From the NCBI GenBank assembly GCA_043821485.1, contig JBDRCU010000003.1, forward strand, positions 1 to 33,141: a DNA stretch of 33,141 nucleotides, read 5' to 3'. This DNA comes from JBDRCU01 sp043821485. GTDB lineage: Bacteria; Patescibacteriota; Minisyncoccia; 2-02-FULL-40-12; IGHO2-01-FULL-4-A. Shown here piece by piece: positions 7,382-16,609 of this stretch; the stretch's first letter is position 1; the number at the start of each line of letters is the position of its first letter. Made by a program: the position numbers and the translations under genes. Below the pieces are notes generated by a model. It was not told the DNA's origin. It was given only the letters and a program-made list of their open reading frames with translations, and did not search any database.

Positions 7382-9691
7382 CTATTTAATTACAAAGTTA
7401 AGAAGCTTATCTTGAACGTAAATTGTTTTTTGGATATTCCCTTCTAAATGCTTGGTGAGCCTGGAGTCTTGTTTTACTGTTTCAATTACTGTTTGTTCAT
7501 CGCTTCCTTTTGGCAGTTCTAGTATGCTTCGTGTTCTGCCATTAATTTGTACAGCAATTTGCACTGTTTCATCAATGATTAAAGACTTGTCATATTCAGG
7601 CCAAGGTTCAAGATGAATTGATTCTTTATGTCCGAGTGCATCATGCCATAGTTCTTCTGTAATATGCGGAGCAAAGGGAGTAAGGAGTTGCAGGAATGTT
7701 TCGATCTGTTGTTTTGAAATTGATGAACCTTCTTTATCCATTTCATTCAGTAAGGTCATTAGAGTGCTAATTGCGGTATTGAAGTGAAGTCTTTCAATAT
7801 CCTCGCCAACCTTTTTTATTGTTTTGTGTAATGAAGCATTTGATGTTTCATTTTCTCGCGCGTCCTTAATTTCCTGTGTAATTTTCCAAACACGATTTAA
7901 AAATCTGAATATTCCATTGATGCTCTTGGGATCCCATGGTCCCTGGAAGTTGTCGTAAGGTCCAAGGAATGCAAGATACATTCTTACCGTGTCAGCACCG
8001 TATTCCTGAACTTCTTTATCGGGATTTACTATATTCCCCTTTGATTTGGACATCTTATTCACATCAGGACCAAGTACTATTCCATGATTGCGTCTCATGG
8101 TGAATGGTTCATCAAAGTCTACGAGACCCAAATCATGCAATACTTTCATGAAAAATCTTGAATAAAGAAGATGCATGGTGTCATGTTCTGCTCCCCCGGT
8201 ATACATATCTACCGGCATCCAGTCTTCCATCTTATCTTTACTTGCGAACTCTTTTTTATTGTCAGTATCTGTATAGCGTAAGAAATACCATGATGAATCA
8301 ACAAAAGTATCCATGGTATCTGTTTCGCGTTGAGCATCATCGGAGCATTTGGGGCATTTGGTTTTGACCCAATCTTTTGCACGTGCAAGAGGAGATGATC
8401 CATCATCTGTAGGTTTGTAGTCATCCAGTTTTGGTAATTCAACAGGAAGTTCTTTTTCAGGCACAGGCTGATAACCGCATTTCTCACAATGAACTATTGG
8501 AATAGGCGTGCCCCAATAACGCTGACGAGAAAGTCCCCAGTCACGAAGCCTATAGGTTATCTTTTTCTTCCCGCCAACTTTTTTCGTAATCTTGTCGGCA
8601 TCAACTAATTCAGCATCGCTTATTGGTAATCCAAATTTTATTGCAAATTGATTATCTCTTTCATCATGCGCCGGAACAGCCATGATCGCACCCGTGCCAT
8701 AACTGGACAAGACATAGTCTGCAATCCAAATAGGGATCTCTTCATTGTTTGCAGGATTGATTGCTTTGATTCCTTTGAGTTCAATTCCAGTTTTGTTTTT
8801 TTGTTCTGCTATTCTTTCGAGTTCAGATTTGTTTTTTGCTTTTGCGATATATTTATTAACTTCATCTTTGTTTCCAAAATTAAGTTGTGAGATTAATTTA
8901 TGTTCAGGAGACAGTACCATATATGTTGCACCAAACAATGTATCTGGTCGTGTGGTGAATACTTCTATCTCATATTTTGTGTCTTTAACTTTGAATTTAA
9001 TCAATGAGCCTTCTGATCGTCCAATCCAATTTCGTTGAGCTGTTTTGGCTGTTTCTGTCCAATCTATTTTATCCAGACCATCAAGTAATCGCTGGGCGTA
9101 GTTAGTGATTTTATACATCCATTGTTCTCGTTCACGCTGCTCAACTTGAGTTCCGCATCTTTCACATTCGCCATTCACAACCTGTTCATTCGCAAGTACT
9201 GTTTTGCAACTAGGACACCAATTAACAATTGTTTTGGTTCTGTAAGCTAAGCCTTTATTGAAAAATTGTATAAATATCCATTGAGTCCATTTATAGTATT
9301 CGGGGTCTGTAGTATTAACCATTCGCGACCAGTCAAACATTGCTCCCATTGTTCGTAACTGTTCAGTTATATGTTTCACATTATCTTGCGTCCACTCGTC
9401 TGGCTGTAGATTATTTTTGATAGCAGCATTTTCAGCAGGAAGGCCGAATGCATCAAAACCAACAGGATACAAAACATTGTATCCCTGCATGCGCTTATAG
9501 CGTGCGAAAATATCAGGCACGGAAAATGCATACCAATGTCCCATGTGGAGATCTCCTGATGGATACGAAAATTCAGTGAGTTTATAGAAATTATCCTTTC
9601 CTTTTACAGAATCAGGTGTTTCGTAAAGTTTGGCATCTTCCCATTTCTTTTGCCATTTAGGTTCAATTTTTGATGGTTCGTATTTTGTCAT
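7382..9691 (-). CDS. leuS: Leucyl-tRNA synthetase
   Basis: This class I synthetase charges tRNA-Leu. The HIGH motif appears as YPSGDLHMGHWYAF with GYNVLYPVGFDAFGLPAEN after it. A zinc knuckle CPSC...CERC follows, then the CP1 editing domain (TTRPDTLFGATYMVL, GTGAIMAVPAHDERD), RLRDWGLSRQRYWGTPIPI, a second zinc site (CEKCG...CPKC) and KMSKS as KMSKSKGN. The C-terminal domain (VQINGRTRSILELP) is present. At 769 residues it is shorter than the usual 800-860; most of the loss lies between FAIKFGLPI and YRLRDWG, the distal part of the editing domain. It is the last gene of the metG-tatD operon, 12 nt after the 107-aa gene. Confidence 0.96.
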   Translation of the reverse strand: MTKYEPSKIEPKWQKKWEDAKLYETPDSVKGKDNFYKLTEFSYPSGDLHMGHWYAFSVPDIFARYKRMQGYNVLYPVGFDAFGLPAENAAIKNNLQPDEWTQDNVKHITEQLRTMGAMFDWSRMVNTTDPEYYKWTQWIFIQFFNKGLAYRTKTIVNWCPSCKTVLANEQVVNGECERCGTQVEQREREQWMYKITNYAQRLLDGLDKIDWTETAKTAQRNWIGRSEGSLIKFKVKDTKYEIEVFTTRPDTLFGATYMVLSPEHKLISQLNFGNKDEVNKYIAKAKNKSELERIAEQKNKTGIELKGIKAINPANNEEIPIWIADYVLSSYGTGAIMAVPAHDERDNQFAIKFGLPISDAELVDADKITKKVGGKKKITYRLRDWGLSRQRYWGTPIPIVHCEKCGYQPVPEKELPVELPKLDDYKPTDDGSSPLARAKDWVKTKCPKCSDDAQRETDTMDTFVDSSWYFLRYTDTDNKKEFASKDKMEDWMPVDMYTGGAEHDTMHLLYSRFFMKVLHDLGLVDFDEPFTMRRNHGIVLGPDVNKMSKSKGNIVNPDKEVQEYGADTVRMYLAFLGPYDNFQGPWDPKSINGIFRFLNRVWKITQEIKDARENETSNASLHKTIKKVGEDIERLHFNTAISTLMTLLNEMDKEGSSISKQQIETFLQLLTPFAPHITEELWHDALGHKESIHLEPWPEYDKSLIIDETVQIAVQINGRTRSILELPKGSDEQTVIETVKQDSRLTKHLEGNIQKTIYVQDKLLNFVIK

Positions 9692-9703
9692 AGATTATTC
9701 ATT

Positions 9704-10027
9704 TCAATGTGAATTAGGGCCCCAAGCCATGTCGTGTAATATACCCAGTCCAATAATCGCTAATATTATAAATATAGAGATACCGAGAGCTACGAGCCAA
9801 AAGGTTCTTAGTGTTGTGTAGAATGTTTTTTCATTCTCGTGTTCTGTATCTAGACCTTCTTTGCGTTTTACAATCCCTATCATTGGTAGCATAAGAAATG
9901 GAATCAGTACTGCTACAAGGAGGGACTCAAATGGGAGGCCTACAGTGAACCAGAGAACATAAAATATTGCCTCTACAAAGGTTATAATCAGGAGTGAATA
10001 TCGTAGAAATTTTTTTGATAATTTCAT
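9704..10027 (-). CDS. Small membrane protein of unknown function
   Basis: The product is 107 residues with three likely membrane helices: YSLLIITFVEAIFYVLWF, LLVAVLIPFLMLPMIGIV and FWLVALGISIFIILAIIGLG. The loop between the second and third is polar (KRKEGLDTEHENEK). I do not recognise a family. Its ATG overlaps the TatD stop (ATGA), and leuS follows after 12 nt, so it is translated as part of the metG-tatD-leuS operon. That real coupling is the main evidence that it is a gene. Confidence 0.75.
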   Translation of the reverse strand: MKLSKKFLRYSLLIITFVEAIFYVLWFTVGLPFESLLVAVLIPFLMLPMIGIVKRKEGLDTEHENEKTFYTTLRTFWLVALGISIFIILAIIGLGILHDMAWGPNSH

Positions 10028-10863
10028 AGATTGAATACGCGTTTTGAATTTGCTATTAATGCTTCTCGCACTTCTTCAGCGTCGAGTCCTTTTATCTCTG
10101 CAATCTTCTCAAAGACATATTTCACATACATTGGTTCATTGCGTTTGCCTCGATGAGGCTCTGGGCTGATGTATGGACAGTCTGTTTCTGCCATTAGCAT
10201 ATCAAGTGGTGTATTTTTGACAACTTCATCGTAGTCTCTTGTGAAGGTAATCATTCCTGTGAATGAAAGCGTACATCCAAGATCAAGGAATTTCTTGGCT
10301 GTTTCCCAGTCTCCTGTAAAGCAGTGAACATTACAATGTACTCGTGCTAATGACTTAATCATATCGTAAACATCCTCATAGGCCTTGCCTCCCCCGTATC
10401 CTTTGCCGTTTCTGGTATGAAGCATTAATGACTTAGATAAATCATTTGCAAGTTCAATTTGTTTTTCAAAAGCCTGTTTTTGTTTATCTTTTGTGTCTTC
10501 TTCAAGTCTGTAATAATCAAGGCCGACTTCTCCTATTCCTACAACCTTAGGATCGGCGCCTAGTTTTTTGTAATAATCATAATCAAATTCTTCTCCGCGT
10601 GAAGTGAATTCTTGGCCGGCAGAATCAAGTTCTTTTTTGTCATGGAATGATTTGCTTGTATGAATTGGATGTAAACCAATGATAGCCCAAATGGGTTTAT
10701 CAGGATATTTATTCGCAAGCTTTACTGCATTAAGCGAAGTGTCCTTTTGAGTCCCAACAGAAATCATCCCGCATTCTGCATCAAAGGTTTGCTTTACAAC
10801 TTCATCGCGATCTTCGTCAAATGCAGAGAAATGAACATGTCCATGTATATCTATGTATTTCAT
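10024..10863 (-). CDS. TatD family metal-dependent hydrolase
   Basis: The 279-residue product has the TatD TIM-barrel metal ligands in order: IDIHGHVHF (HxH), GIGEVGLDYY (Glu), LMLHTRN (His), VHCFTGDW (His) and AETDCPYISPEP (Asp). TatD proteins are 3'-5' deoxyribonucleases/exonucleases linked to DNA repair; some remove D-amino acids. It overlaps metG upstream by ATGA and the 107-aa membrane gene downstream by ATGA. A metG-tatD pairing is widespread in bacteria, which supports the assignment. It ends in TGA. Confidence 0.93.
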   Translation of the reverse strand: MKYIDIHGHVHFSAFDEDRDEVVKQTFDAECGMISVGTQKDTSLNAVKLANKYPDKPIWAIIGLHPIHTSKSFHDKKELDSAGQEFTSRGEEFDYDYYKKLGADPKVVGIGEVGLDYYRLEEDTKDKQKQAFEKQIELANDLSKSLMLHTRNGKGYGGGKAYEDVYDMIKSLARVHCNVHCFTGDWETAKKFLDLGCTLSFTGMITFTRDYDEVVKNTPLDMLMAETDCPYISPEPHRGKRNEPMYVKYVFEKIAEIKGLDAEEVREALIANSKRVFNL

Positions 10864-12353
10864 TTTATCCGTGGAAATAGCGGCTTGATATTGTTTACTA
10901 CGAATCTAGTACCTTCCCATTTTTTAATTTGTTTTTTGACGTCAAACATCTTTTTTATCTTTTTGGAAGTTTCAGGCATGAAAGGCTCTATTAGGTTAGA
11001 TACTTCCAAGAGAAGCCGTGTCATGCTAGTCATTGTTGTTATGAATTCATTAGGATCGGATTCCACTGTTTCCCATGGTTTTTTTTCATCAATATATGCA
11101 TTGGAGAATGTAAGGAGTGACCATATGGCTGACAGGGCTTCGTTAAGTTTGAGTTTTTCCATTTTTCTGTGATAGATCGTATGCGTCTTTTCTATTTCGT
11201 CCATGACTCGTTTGTGCATAAATTTTTGCTTGAATACTAATTCTTTCCCCATCTTTGAATCTATGAGCTTGGAGATACGGCTTACAAGATTTCCAAGATT
11301 GTTTGCAAGGTCCGAAGTATGACGTTCTTCAAATCTTTCAATTGTAAAGTCTCCATCTTCAAATGGATTTATTTCACGTAGAAGCCAGTAACGCAATGCA
11401 TCTACGCCATATTTTTTAGCAAGAATAACAGGGTCTATTACATTGCCAAGACTTTTACTAATTTTTTGTCCTTTCATATTTATGAATCCATGTATCATTA
11501 CTTGTTTAGAAGTTGGCAAACCTGCTGACATTAACATTGCCTGCCATATTGCTGTTTGTTGGCGTAAATTATCCTTGCCTGCTATTTGGAATCCTGGCCA
11601 GAATTTATTAAAGTTCTTTTTATTTTCAGGCCATCCAAGAGTTGAGATATAGTTTACAAGTGCATCAAACCAAACATACATAACATGATCCTTATCCCCT
11701 GGCACTGGTATTCCCCAGGGCATTTTTTTCTTTAGTCGTGAAATACTAAAATCATTTAATCCATATTTAACAAAGTTTGTTATTTCTTTTAATCTAAAAT
11801 CCGGTATAACAAAATCAGGATGGTCCTTGTACAGTTTGAGCAATTTGTCTTGGTAGTTTGAGAATTTGAAGAAATAGTTTTCTTCTTCTATGATTTCTAT
11901 TTTTAAATTCGGATGAATTGGGCAACAACCATTTTTTAATTCTGAATCGGTTTTTTCAAGTTCGCAACCAACACAATATTTAACTTTGTATTCTTTTTTG
12001 TATATATCACCATTCTTATCACAAAGTTTCCAAAATTCTTGTGCAGCTTTCTCGTGATGTTTATCGGTAGTACGGATAAGATGCGTATAACTCACATTTA
12101 AGGTATCAATTACATATTTGAACTTTTTTGCGTATTCATCTGTATATTTTTTAGGACTTTTCTTTTTTTCAAGAGCTTTTCTGTAGATTTTAAGACCGTG
12201 TTCATCCGTACCAGTGTTAAATACCACTTCCTTGCCAAGTAAACGATTATATCTTGCTATTGCATCAGCCTGTATGAATTCTAAAGCATGCCCAACGTGC
12301 ATTGCGGCGTTTACGTATGGGGTTGTTGTTGTTATGTAGAATTTATCAGGCAT
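10860..12353 (-). CDS. metG: Methionyl-tRNA synthetase
   Basis: This class I synthetase charges initiator and elongator tRNA-Met. Visible are the HIGH motif as YVNAAMHVGHALEF, TGTDEHGLKI, a zinc knuckle (CVGCELEKTDSELKNGCCP), KMSKS as KISKSLGN, and the helical anticodon-binding domain. Its 497 residues match the compact MetG1-type enzyme without the C-terminal EMAP/Trbp111-like domain. It is the first gene of its operon. The ATG follows a GCTAAATT box by only 9 nt, so the mRNA probably has almost no leader. Confidence 0.97.
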   Translation of the reverse strand: MPDKFYITTTTPYVNAAMHVGHALEFIQADAIARYNRLLGKEVVFNTGTDEHGLKIYRKALEKKKSPKKYTDEYAKKFKYVIDTLNVSYTHLIRTTDKHHEKAAQEFWKLCDKNGDIYKKEYKVKYCVGCELEKTDSELKNGCCPIHPNLKIEIIEEENYFFKFSNYQDKLLKLYKDHPDFVIPDFRLKEITNFVKYGLNDFSISRLKKKMPWGIPVPGDKDHVMYVWFDALVNYISTLGWPENKKNFNKFWPGFQIAGKDNLRQQTAIWQAMLMSAGLPTSKQVMIHGFINMKGQKISKSLGNVIDPVILAKKYGVDALRYWLLREINPFEDGDFTIERFEERHTSDLANNLGNLVSRISKLIDSKMGKELVFKQKFMHKRVMDEIEKTHTIYHRKMEKLKLNEALSAIWSLLTFSNAYIDEKKPWETVESDPNEFITTMTSMTRLLLEVSNLIEPFMPETSKKIKKMFDVKKQIKKWEGTRFVVNNIKPLFPRIK

Positions 12354-12386
12354 TGTACTTTAATTTAGCGTAAAAGATCCTAAAAG

Positions 12387-12414
12387 TACAGACGGTGCTA
12401 GGGCACCGTCTGTA
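12387..12414 (-). terminator. Hairpin terminator after the 556-aa gene
   Basis: A perfect 12-bp stem (TACAGACGGTGC with GCACCGTCTGTA) and a 4-nt loop sit between the 556-aa gene and metG. On the minus strand it is followed by CTTTTAGGATCTTTTA, a broken T tract. It would also insulate the metG promoter. Confidence 0.7.
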
Positions 12415-12439
12415 AGTATTCTGGGTTATATATGCGTTG

Positions 12440-14110
12440 TTATTTGCGTACGCCTCCCCACTCTATGACGGTGAACCCTTTGCGTTCAGGTGTTTGGATA
12501 TTATAGCCTTCAATTTTGATTGGCTTCTCAAGCGGTTCAAAGTCCATAAGCACCCTTATTACTGTATCTGGCATAGGATCAATATTAAGTGGTGCAATTT
12601 GATCCATGGTTTTGTTTCCCATGAATGTTACGAAATAATAGGGTGAATCTTGCATGAATGGTTCCCAGTATTCTATAAAGTCGGCGATTTCTGTCTTATT
12701 AAGACCAAACAATGTTAATTTTTTAACAAGGAAGTCATGTACTTCGGATTGAGATATTACAAAACCTCTTTCAGGAGTTTCATATAACCCCCCGCGTCCT
12801 TCCCAGAAAAGATATGGATAATTGATTCCTGTGGAAACTTCAGTTAATTGTCCGTTGGGTTCTGCAATAACTTTCCAGCCATTTTGGTAAGCAGGTTCGG
12901 TATATGTGAATCCGCCTACAGGTGAGACTTGGACTGACACTTCTATTGTTGTCTTAGGATAGAGATAGATTACTGGTTTACCGCATTCAGCTAATGGTGC
13001 GTAATCCGTATTTTTGAATTCTATAAGTCTGCCGAATGGATCTACCCAATAGACAAGAGGTTTGGTTTGAACGAATTCATCGTATGGAATTTTGTCTTCT
13101 TCATTGATTACAAAGTAACCTTCTTCGTAGAATTCTAATAATCTAGGATTATTAGAATTCTGGAATATGTATATACTCTCTTCATTTGAGGTTCTTCCAG
13201 CTGGCATTAATTCTTCTAGGAGATTAATATCTTGAACTGATGCGAAGTTAGTGCTTCCACATCCTCCAAAATCTGTATATTGATATGCGGTATCGTTCTG
13301 TCCTCCGCTAAACCATTGGATATCGGGAACATGATCTTCTCCTTGAAAGGAAACTTCTACGACGTAGGTGAGTAAGAGTCCGTCAGGAGATTTCAGATAA
13401 AATCCCCCTTTGCCATTAGTGCCTTCTACGTCTTTATATACATTGCCATATGTTTGATGTGTGAACACTAATTCTTTATCTTGTGACGAAAAGAATTCTA
13501 CGCTTCTTGGAAACATTGTTTTTGCTTTTTCTAGTTTCTGATCTGCCTCAGGGCCATTTAATGTTTCGGGATATACCAGAGGATCTATAACTGTATCTTC
13601 ATCTATCGTCAGCTTCGCAGTATCGAACTGAGTACCATATTCATTATCGAAATTCACTTCATCAGAATGATTTACTAGAAATATTATTTTACCGTTTTTT
13701 TCTAGAATTCTATGAAGTCCCTCTCCTCCAGGTCCTTCGGGATAGGATAGGACCAATATTAATGTTGCTCCTTCATATTCCCCTTTATCTATGGTTCCTA
13801 CAGAATAATATTTGGCATTCTCGTCCCTGTCGTAACCATATTCGGTAGGTTGATATATCTCAAGACTCGCTATTTTTTTAGGGGCATTCCAGGTAATATC
13901 TCCGTTAGATATATGTCCGGCCATGGGAGATGTACTAGGCGTGGCATCTGGGGATTCATTTAAAAAGAATTCAGTTATTATGAAATATCCCGCAATAGCA
14001 ATAACTGCAATTATTAATACAATCAGCCAGCTTGATTTAGCGGATTCTTGCGGCGCGATTGCTTCTGGTTCTCGTGGTATCTGATTTTGTTCTGGTATTT
14101 GATCTTCCAT
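12440..14110 (-). CDS. Membrane-anchored protein with conserved CGKPVIYLYP domain
   Basis: The 556-residue protein has a short cytoplasmic N-terminus, one membrane anchor (SSWLIVLIIAVIAIAGYFII, about residues 26-46) and a large extracytoplasmic part. After an uncharacterised region (residues 60-375) comes a block starting ECGKPVIYLYPKTTIEVSVQ and ending TPERKGFTVIEWGG. I recall this block from many CPR surface proteins; it has no known function. A cysteine pair (GGCGS and ECGKP) could form a disulfide. It has its own TATAAT promoter and terminator. No catalytic motif is visible. Confidence 0.8.
   Translation of the reverse strand: MEDQIPEQNQIPREPEAIAPQESAKSSWLIVLIIAVIAIAGYFIITEFFLNESPDATPSTSPMAGHISNGDITWNAPKKIASLEIYQPTEYGYDRDENAKYYSVGTIDKGEYEGATLILVLSYPEGPGGEGLHRILEKNGKIIFLVNHSDEVNFDNEYGTQFDTAKLTIDEDTVIDPLVYPETLNGPEADQKLEKAKTMFPRSVEFFSSQDKELVFTHQTYGNVYKDVEGTNGKGGFYLKSPDGLLLTYVVEVSFQGEDHVPDIQWFSGGQNDTAYQYTDFGGCGSTNFASVQDINLLEELMPAGRTSNEESIYIFQNSNNPRLLEFYEEGYFVINEEDKIPYDEFVQTKPLVYWVDPFGRLIEFKNTDYAPLAECGKPVIYLYPKTTIEVSVQVSPVGGFTYTEPAYQNGWKVIAEPNGQLTEVSTGINYPYLFWEGRGGLYETPERGFVISQSEVHDFLVKKLTLFGLNKTEIADFIEYWEPFMQDSPYYFVTFMGNKTMDQIAPLNIDPMPDTVIRVLMDFEPLEKPIKIEGYNIQTPERKGFTVIEWGGVRK
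13129..13161. repeat. 15-bp perfect palindrome inside a coding region
   Basis: AGAATTCTAATAATC, a TAG loop and the exact complement form a 33-nt hairpin inside the 556-aa gene. It encodes NSNNPRLLEF without interruption. Such a long perfect stem is unusual in coding sequence. Confidence 0.75.
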
Positions 14111-14135
14111 AATAGATTATTTAATGATGATTATT

Positions 14136-14141
14136 ATTATA
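14136..14141 (-). promoter_or_regulatory. -10 box of the 556-aa gene
   Basis: GCTATAAT reads on the minus strand 26 nt upstream of the ATG at 14110, in the short gap after the MEMO-family gene. No clear -35 is seen, and the region overlaps the end of the preceding gene. Confidence 0.45.
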
Positions 14142-14145
14142 GCTT

Positions 14146-15012
14146 TTACTTTGTAAAATATCCAGTAATATAGCTGGTGGTATCTTCAAGGATTGGGTCG
14201 TTAATCAATTCTCCTGCATTACTCATTTCAAGTACTGTGAATTTTTTAGCATTGAAATTATCCATTGTTTTCATCAATATTTCTAAAGATGCAATGGAAT
14301 CAATATTAATTTCTCGAATATTTTCAAAATCAAAACTTTGGATAATTTCAAGACTTTGTTCGTCATTACTTCGTGCAATGTCAGGAGTTACCTCATGTGA
14401 GAAATCTACAGAAGCAATAAAGAGCGTTGACTTTGATGGTAGCTGTGAGAGAAATGAAATGATGTCATCTTTTTGTCTTTGAGAAATAGATTCTCTGAGA
14501 ATTATTGGTGCTATTTTTACTTGAGGTAATTCGTGTTTAATGAATCCAACGATGTTTGATATGCCATGCTCGTTCTCAAATGGTTCGGGATCGATTGTTA
14601 TGATGCGTTGATCTGATAAATTTTGTATTATAGATTTGTCTGGTTTGAGAATCCCGTATGGAGTAGACCATTTGCCATTAGTCGTGATCGCATTATCAAC
14701 TCCTTTATAGAAATGGTTTGGGCTTAAGAGTATTACTGTTTCTATTTCGTCTCTTTTTATGTTTTCAAAAACATTTGCAATAAAATGATCTGCAAGTAGA
14801 TGGTGGTTTACTATTGCGCCTTGGGCTGTCTGGGTTGGGATATGATTTAGAGTGTTAGTTTTCTTGAATGCTGATTCATAGAGGTTTTTTGTATTGGGAC
14901 TGCTGTAGTGTAATGGGGTTTGCCTGGAATTAAGATTGATCATATTAATTAAGAATATAGAAGCGATTATCAGTACTCCAATTGTGATTAGCTGTTTTTT
15001 AAATAGAGCCAT
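14146..15012 (-). CDS. MEMO1 / AmmeMemoRadiSam system protein B homologue, membrane-anchored
   Basis: The 288-residue product starts with a membrane anchor (LITIGVLIIASIFLINMI) followed by the MEMO fold: GAIVNHHLLADHFIANVF, VILLSPNHFYKG, ENEHGISN, KIAPIILRES and LFIASVDFSHEVTP. The histidines NHH, PNH, EHG and FSH match the ligands of this family, which is related to extradiol dioxygenases. In other genomes MEMO sits with AMMECR1 and a radical SAM protein; neither is next to it here. The anchor suggests an extracytoplasmic location. It diverges from infB. Confidence 0.85.
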   Translation of the reverse strand: MALFKKQLITIGVLIIASIFLINMINLNSRQTPLHYSSPNTKNLYESAFKKTNTLNHIPTQTAQGAIVNHHLLADHFIANVFENIKRDEIETVILLSPNHFYKGVDNAITTNGKWSTPYGILKPDKSIIQNLSDQRIITIDPEPFENEHGISNIVGFIKHELPQVKIAPIILRESISQRQKDDIISFLSQLPSKSTLFIASVDFSHEVTPDIARSNDEQSLEIIQSFDFENIREINIDSIASLEILMKTMDNFNAKKFTVLEMSNAGELINDPILEDTTSYITGYFTK

Positions 15013-15018
15013 GTATAA

Positions 15019-15047
15019 AGTGTAGTAAAAACTGGATTTTTTTGCAA
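15019..15047 (-). promoter_or_regulatory. Promoter of the MEMO-family gene
   Basis: TTGCAA (15042-15047), a 17-nt spacer and TACACT (15019-15024) read on the minus strand. The -10 ends 7 nt from the A of the ATG at 15012, so the transcript would be leaderless. Confidence 0.5.
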
Positions 15048-15096
15048 AAGTGAGGTATTGTAATGAGACGCTAATAACAAGGCGTCCTGTATTAAT

Positions 15097-16608
15097 ATGC
15101 CGGATAAAGATACAAAATCCAAATCAAAGATACGACCACCAGTAGTGGTCATTTTAGGCCATGTTGATCATGGAAAGACTTCGATTCTGGATAAGATTCG
15201 TGAGACCAAGGTGGCAGATCGTGAAGCAGGAGGCATAACACAGCATATCGGAGCCTATCAGATAGAACATCAGGGTAAGACAATTACATTTCTTGATACG
15301 CCAGGACATGAAGCTTTTAGTGCTATTCGCGCCCGTGGAGCCCACGTAGCAGATGTAGCAATACTTGTTATTGCTGCAGAAGAAGGAATTAAGCCTCAAA
15401 CCAAAGAATCAATCAAAATTCTGAAAGAAACTAAGACGCCTTTTGTGGTTGCTATTAATAAGATTGATAAAGAAGGAGCAAATCCAATGAGAGTCAGGCA
15501 GGAGCTTGCAGAACAAGAAGTATTAGTTGAAGATTATGGCGGGCAAGTTCCAGTTGGAGAAGTATCTGCAATTAAAGGTGAAGGATTGGATAATTTATTA
15601 GAATTAGTGTTGCTGGTTACTGAAATGGAGGAATTGAAAGAAGATATTTCAATCGATGCGACAGGTGTTGTAATTGAAGCTCATGTAGATAAGCAAAAAG
15701 GAATTGTCGCCACGCTATTAGTTCAAGACGGTACATTAAAAGCTGGAGACTGGATTGCTGCTGGTAATGCAGTTGCACGAGTCAAGGCATTGGAAGATTT
15801 CAGAGGCAAGCGCATTAAAGAAGCTGTTCCCTCTCAACCGTGTGTTGTACTTGGATGGGAATCGCTTCCCGGACTTGGTCAGCAATTTAATGTTGTGAAA
15901 GATAAGAAAACAGCCGAAGGCGATGCAAAAGAAAGTACGGAACAAGATAAAGAGTTATTTAAAAAAGAGATTACAAATGAGAGGATTGCAAATCTAATAA
16001 TCAAAACAGATGTCCAAAGTTCGCTTGAAGCAATTGATCAGACATTAAGAACTATCAAATCTGAAAAAATTGATTACCAAGTTGTAGACTTTGGCGTAGG
16101 CAATATTAATGATAATGATATTAAAAATGCACGTTCAAAAGACGCTACCATAATCGGATTTAATGTTGCAGTTGATAAATCAGTTGCTGATATGGCTGAA
16201 CGCGATGGAATTCGTATTGAAACATCAAATATTATTTACAAGCTTGTTGAAGCCGTAAGATCTGTAATGACTGAAATGCTTCCTATCGAAGTGCAACGTA
16301 CTCCGATTGGCGAGCTCAAAGTATTAGCCATATTCGGTATGCAGGGTAAATCACAAATAGTAGGAGGACGCGTAACAAACGGCAAGGTGGTTCGAGGATC
16401 GGGTATTGATGTTGTTAGGGGAGGTAATATATTGGGTGCAGGCAAATTAGGACAGCTTCAGCAAGGTAAACAGGACGTTTCAGAAGTGGCTGAAAAAAAT
16501 GAATGTGGAATTCGTTTCGAGCCAGCTAATCAGACAGATATTCCTGAAATTGCAATTGGAGATACTTTGGAATTTTTTGAAGAAGAAAAAATAAAGCAGG
16601 CACTCTAA
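15097..16608 (+). CDS. infB: Translation initiation factor IF-2 (short form)
   Basis: This GTPase brings initiator tRNA to the ribosome. The G motifs are complete: G1 GHVDHGKTS, G2 GGITQHIGAY, G3 DTPGHEAF, G4 NKID and G5 SAIKG. Domains II, III and IV follow, with VVDFGVGNINDND in domain III. The G domain begins at residue ~15, so the long N-terminal region of other bacterial IF-2 proteins is absent; at 503 residues it is close to the minimal core. rbfA follows after 1 nt. No Shine-Dalgarno precedes the ATG. Confidence 0.97.
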   Translation: MPDKDTKSKSKIRPPVVVILGHVDHGKTSILDKIRETKVADREAGGITQHIGAYQIEHQGKTITFLDTPGHEAFSAIRARGAHVADVAILVIAAEEGIKPQTKESIKILKETKTPFVVAINKIDKEGANPMRVRQELAEQEVLVEDYGGQVPVGEVSAIKGEGLDNLLELVLLVTEMEELKEDISIDATGVVIEAHVDKQKGIVATLLVQDGTLKAGDWIAAGNAVARVKALEDFRGKRIKEAVPSQPCVVLGWESLPGLGQQFNVVKDKKTAEGDAKESTEQDKELFKKEITNERIANLIIKTDVQSSLEAIDQTLRTIKSEKIDYQVVDFGVGNINDNDIKNARSKDATIIGFNVAVDKSVADMAERDGIRIETSNIIYKLVEAVRSVMTEMLPIEVQRTPIGELKVLAIFGMQGKSQIVGGRVTNGKVVRGSGIDVVRGGNILGAGKLGQLQQGKQDVSEVAEKNECGIRFEPANQTDIPEIAIGDTLEFFEEEKIKQAL

Positions 16609-16609
16609 A

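Noticed and set aside
6541..10027. UGA recoded as glycine (code 25)
   Set aside because: The sigma-factor and TatD genes end at UGA exactly at coupled start codons, and no conserved protein needs UGA readthrough.
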